6,250 bases of DNA, from assembly GCA_900772035.1 (NCBI GenBank), contig CAAGQE010000232.1:1-6250 (forward strand). The letters run 5' to 3'. Numbering within the stretch: position 1 is the stretch's first letter; each line of letters starts with the position of its first letter. Under the pieces are notes generated by a model, which was given only the letters and a program-made list of their open reading frames with translations, ran no database searches and had not been told where the DNA came from. Shown piece by piece: positions 4,059 through 6,250 of the stretch. The position numbers and the translations under genes were made by a program. The stretch is from Candidatus Gastranaerophilales bacterium. Lineage in GTDB: Bacteria > Cyanobacteriota > Vampirovibrionia > Gastranaerophilales > Gastranaerophilaceae.

Positions 4059-5573
4059 ATGAAAATGAAATTTTTGCTCGGATTGACAGTTGCGTTTTTT
4101 GCCGTAAATGCTGCTTTTGCACTTCCGTCAGACAAGATTGTTACAAATGGTGTTATTGAAGAATTTAAGAATTTTTCAAAAAATCCGCATTGTACATTCC
4201 ACGAATCGGATGCCACAAAATATATGGCTGAAAAATTTAAGAAAATCGGAGCATCTGTTGTCGTTGACGAACATGGAAATGTTATTGCCGATTTGCCTGC
4301 AACAAAAGGCTTGGAAAATGTGCCAACATTGATTTTTCAAGGGCATATTGATATGGTTTGCGCCCATAGCGAGAGTTTTGACCCGATAAGCATGCCGATT
4401 AAAATCGTTGTTAAAGACGGTGTAATGACAACGGACGGCAATTCATCATTAGGTGCGGACGATATGATTAATATTGCTGCGGTTACATGGCTTTTTGAAA
4501 ATGAAAAATTTAATCACGGAAAAATACGCTTTATCTGGACTGTTTCTGAAGAAGTCGGTCTTGTCGGAGCAAGAAAACTTGATGCTAAATATCTTCAAGA
4601 CGCAAAGTATATGATAAATCTCGACGGTTTTTCTCTCGGCAGAATTGTGACGGGAAGTGCCGGTGGAACGCGTGAAACATATACAAAGAAGGTGAAGTTG
4701 GTTAAAACTTCCTCTGATATGAATGCTTTTAAAATTAAAGTTTCGGGCATGAAGGGCGGTCATTCCGGCTATGACATCAATAAACAAAGGGCAAATGCCA
4801 ATAAATATTTGGCGACATTTTTGTATTCCCAACTCGAAAAACATGCCGTTCAATTGGTATCAATACAGGGTGGCGAAGCGCATAACGTTATTCCTCGTGA
4901 TTCCGAGGCGATTGTTGTTGTGCCGAATAAATATTCTGATGAATTTTTGAAAGATGTTTATAATTTTGATAGGACTTTGAAAAAAGCATACGCATTGAGT
5001 GAGAATGGTGCAAATGTTTCTATTGAAAAAACGCTTGTTCCCCAAAATGCAATTGACACAAATAGTGGTAAAATGGTATTGTCCTTTATGACTCTTGTCG
5101 ATAACGGCGTTTATGAAACTATGCAGATTTATTCGCATTTGCCTGATACAAGTTCTAATATGGGGCTTGTAAAGACCGAAAACGACCTTGTTACGGTAAC
5201 TTTTATGATTAGAAATTCTGATGTCTTGTACAGAGATAGTGTGGTTGCAAACCACAAAGCGGCGGCGGATTTGTGCGACTTTGACAGAATTGTTACTCAA
5301 TATGAAAGTTGGCAGCCCGATAAAAACAATCCGCTTGCGGTTACGGTCGCGAATGCCTACAAAAAGGTATCAGGAAAAGATGCTGTATTGAGTGCCGAGC
5401 ATATAGGTATTGAACCCTCTGCATTTGTCGGAAAAAATCCTGATTTGATAATCGTAAGTACAGGGATTGGTGTTCACGATGCACATTCTTTGACGGAATC
5501 TTGCGACGTGAAAGACTTGCCAACCTTTGTAAAAACAATGAAAGAAACTGTTTTGCAAATATCAAAAGAATAA
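4059..5573 (+). CDS. pepD: M20-family aminoacyl-histidine dipeptidase (PepD-like) with signal peptide
   Basis: The 504-residue protein aligns by eye along its length with PepD, a two-zinc dipeptidase that cleaves Xaa-His and similar dipeptides. Zinc and catalytic residues are present: His96 and Asp98 in GHIDMV, bridging Asp134 in LGADD, the Glu164-Glu165 pair in SEEVG, Asp189 in INLDG and His476 near the C-terminus (HDAHSLTE). GMKGGHSG (230-237) marks the lid/dimer domain. Before the enzyme there is a clear signal peptide: KMK, a hydrophobic stretch, then NAAFA (17-21), a good signal-peptidase I site, so the enzyme is predicted to be exported, unlike cytosolic E. coli PepD. ATG at 4059 with GAGGA 8 bases upstream is preferred over an in-frame TTG at 4044, which would spoil the short N-region. 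It is a single-gene unit with a terminator behind it. Confidence 0.92.
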   Translation: MKMKFLLGLTVAFFAVNAAFALPSDKIVTNGVIEEFKNFSKNPHCTFHESDATKYMAEKFKKIGASVVVDEHGNVIADLPATKGLENVPTLIFQGHIDMVCAHSESFDPISMPIKIVVKDGVMTTDGNSSLGADDMINIAAVTWLFENEKFNHGKIRFIWTVSEEVGLVGARKLDAKYLQDAKYMINLDGFSLGRIVTGSAGGTRETYTKKVKLVKTSSDMNAFKIKVSGMKGGHSGYDINKQRANANKYLATFLYSQLEKHAVQLVSIQGGEAHNVIPRDSEAIVVVPNKYSDEFLKDVYNFDRTLKKAYALSENGANVSIEKTLVPQNAIDTNSGKMVLSFMTLVDNGVYETMQIYSHLPDTSSNMGLVKTENDLVTVTFMIRNSDVLYRDSVVANHKAAADLCDFDRIVTQYESWQPDKNNPLAVTVANAYKKVSGKDAVLSAEHIGIEPSAFVGKNPDLIIVSTGIGVHDAHSLTESCDVKDLPTFVKTMKETVLQISKE

Positions 5574-5599
5574 CACAAATAGTATCGACACTATTTGTG
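5574..5599. repeat. Perfect 10-base inverted repeat directly after the peptidase stop codon
   Basis: CACAAATAGT (5574-5583) and ACTATTTGTG (5590-5599) pair perfectly around a 6-base loop, starting at the base after the TAA. No T-run follows, so it is unlikely to terminate by itself. It may protect the 3' end of the mRNA or be a protein-binding dyad. Confidence 0.6.
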
Positions 5600-5614
5600 G
5601 CAAGGTTGAATATT

Positions 5615-5647
5615 AAAAAAGGGAACGATTTGTTCGTTCCCCTTTTT
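5615..5647. terminator. Bidirectional intrinsic terminator between pepD and the Wzz-like gene
   Basis: GGGAACGA (5621-5628) and TCGTTCCC (5634-5641) form an 8-pair stem with a 5-base loop; after one A/C mismatch, AAAAA (5615-5619) pairs with TTTTT (5643-5647). T-runs follow the stem on both strands, so it ends transcripts of both convergent genes. The Wzz-like gene stops 18 bases away. Confidence 0.88.
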
Positions 5648-5665
5648 AGTTTATTGTTTGTTTCG

Positions 5666-6250
5666 TTATACCAAAACTTCTTTTATAACGGGCTTTTTGA
5701 TGTCGTTAAGTAATGATTTTGTTTGTTTGTACAATTTGGAATTTGTTTGTCCGACTTGTGCAAATAAAATCACGGCATCCGTTGCTGATACACCGTTTAT
5801 GAAGTTGCTTGAGATATCGGCTTCAAGAAGTTGAATATTTTTGAACCCTTTAATATCTATTTCGTAGGGCAAATTGCCAAATGCGACAAGGGATAGTCTC
5901 TTGTCTTGGTTTGCGAGTAAGAGCATTTTGAGTTCATCTGTGTTGTTTTGGAGGTCGTATAAGATTTCGTCACCGAGCATTGAGTAGGTGAGTTTTTTGT
6001 CTGTGTTTTCAACATAGATAAGGGCTGCTAATGCGGCAATGAAACCGAAAACTATGCCCAATAAAATATTCATAAATAATTTGGGTGATGAATTTTCAAA
6101 AGGTCTTAATTTTTGAGGTTCTTTTAATACCAACACTTTTGACGAATCCGACATTTCTTCAACAAGTTTTGCCCATTCGAGTTTCTTAGAAAGTTCAGCC
6201 ATTTTTGCAGCTTCTTCCGAAACTGCGATTTGTGATTTTTTGCCTTCAGC
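5666..6250 (-). CDS. Wzz/GumC-like polysaccharide chain-length protein, C-terminal part (5' end outside window)
   Basis: The frame is open from the right edge to a TAA at 5668-5666, giving 194 visible residues. The first 44 are a charged, helix-prone segment (SEEAAKMAELSKKLEWAK), as expected of the long coiled-coil of Wzz/GumC proteins. A Pro-containing stretch (KEPQKLRPF) leads into one membrane helix (about 58-80, LFMNILLGIVFGFIAALAAL), the usual second transmembrane segment of this family, which controls polysaccharide chain length and export at the inner membrane. After it comes a domain of about 114 residues ending DAVILFAQVGQTNSKLYKQTKSLL...KPVIKEVLV, which resembles the tail of a bacterial tyrosine kinase (BY-kinase) domain but without a P-loop. 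An ATG at 6202 lies inside the coiled-coil with open frame upstream, so it is not taken as the start. Family assignment is moderately sure; the post-membrane domain is inference. Confidence 0.72.
   Translation of the reverse strand, partial: AEGKKSQIAVSEEAAKMAELSKKLEWAKLVEEMSDSSKVLVLKEPQKLRPFENSSPKLFMNILLGIVFGFIAALAALIYVENTDKKLTYSMLGDEILYDLQNNTDELKMLLLANQDKRLSLVAFGNLPYEIDIKGFKNIQLLEADISSNFINGVSATDAVILFAQVGQTNSKLYKQTKSLLNDIKKPVIKEVLV

Noticed and set aside
4449..5300. Long open frames on the - strand across the peptidase gene
   Set aside because: They lie opposite a complete, well-conserved PepD-like enzyme and show no recognisable domain or start signal; such shadows are common in low-GC genes.

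Overview
The window is a low-GC (estimated by eye at under 40 %), gene-dense bacterial chromosome segment with Shine-Dalgarno-led genes, a mixture of ATG and GTG starts, and factor-independent terminators between operons. The taxon cannot be fixed from the sequence alone. The gene style (YkpA/YbiT-type ABC-F protein, zinc-ribbon membrane protein, GumC/Wzz-type polysaccharide protein, exported M20 peptidase) would suit an uncultured gut-type bacterium such as a Vampirovibrionia/Melainabacteria or Firmicutes-like lineage, but that is only an inference.

Layout, left to right. Positions 1-242 hold the C-terminal end (region 4 helix-turn-helix) of a sigma-70-family factor on the + strand. It is followed after 25 bases by a complete higB-higA type II toxin-antitoxin pair (268-947, +), with a strong separate promoter for the antitoxin between the two genes. 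A shared hairpin terminator straddles the higA stop codon and separates it from a convergent ABC-F ATPase gene (2626-965, -). Upstream of that, also on the - strand, are a zinc-ribbon, glutamine-rich, single-pass membrane protein (3538-2738), closed by a clean intrinsic terminator, and a small cupin protein (3938-3609). A 120-base divergent intergenic region carries promoter-like elements for the cupin gene (-) and for an M20 aminoacyl-histidine dipeptidase with a signal peptide (4059-5573, +). Two hairpins, the second a bidirectional terminator, separate this peptidase from the convergent C-terminal part of a Wzz/GumC-like polysaccharide chain-length protein that runs off the right edge (6250-5666, -).

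The genes do not form one pathway. The clearest functional unit is higBA, whose expression signals (GTG start and possible hairpin over the toxin ribosome site, own promoter with a palindrome for the antitoxin) fit antitoxin excess and autoregulation. I see no CRISPR array, tRNA, rRNA, insertion sequence or phage gene. The items most worth a second look are the coherent loss of one ATP site in the ABC-F protein, the short P-loop-less domain after the membrane segment of the Wzz-like protein, the export signal on a PepD-type peptidase, and the repeat-bearing zinc-ribbon membrane protein.
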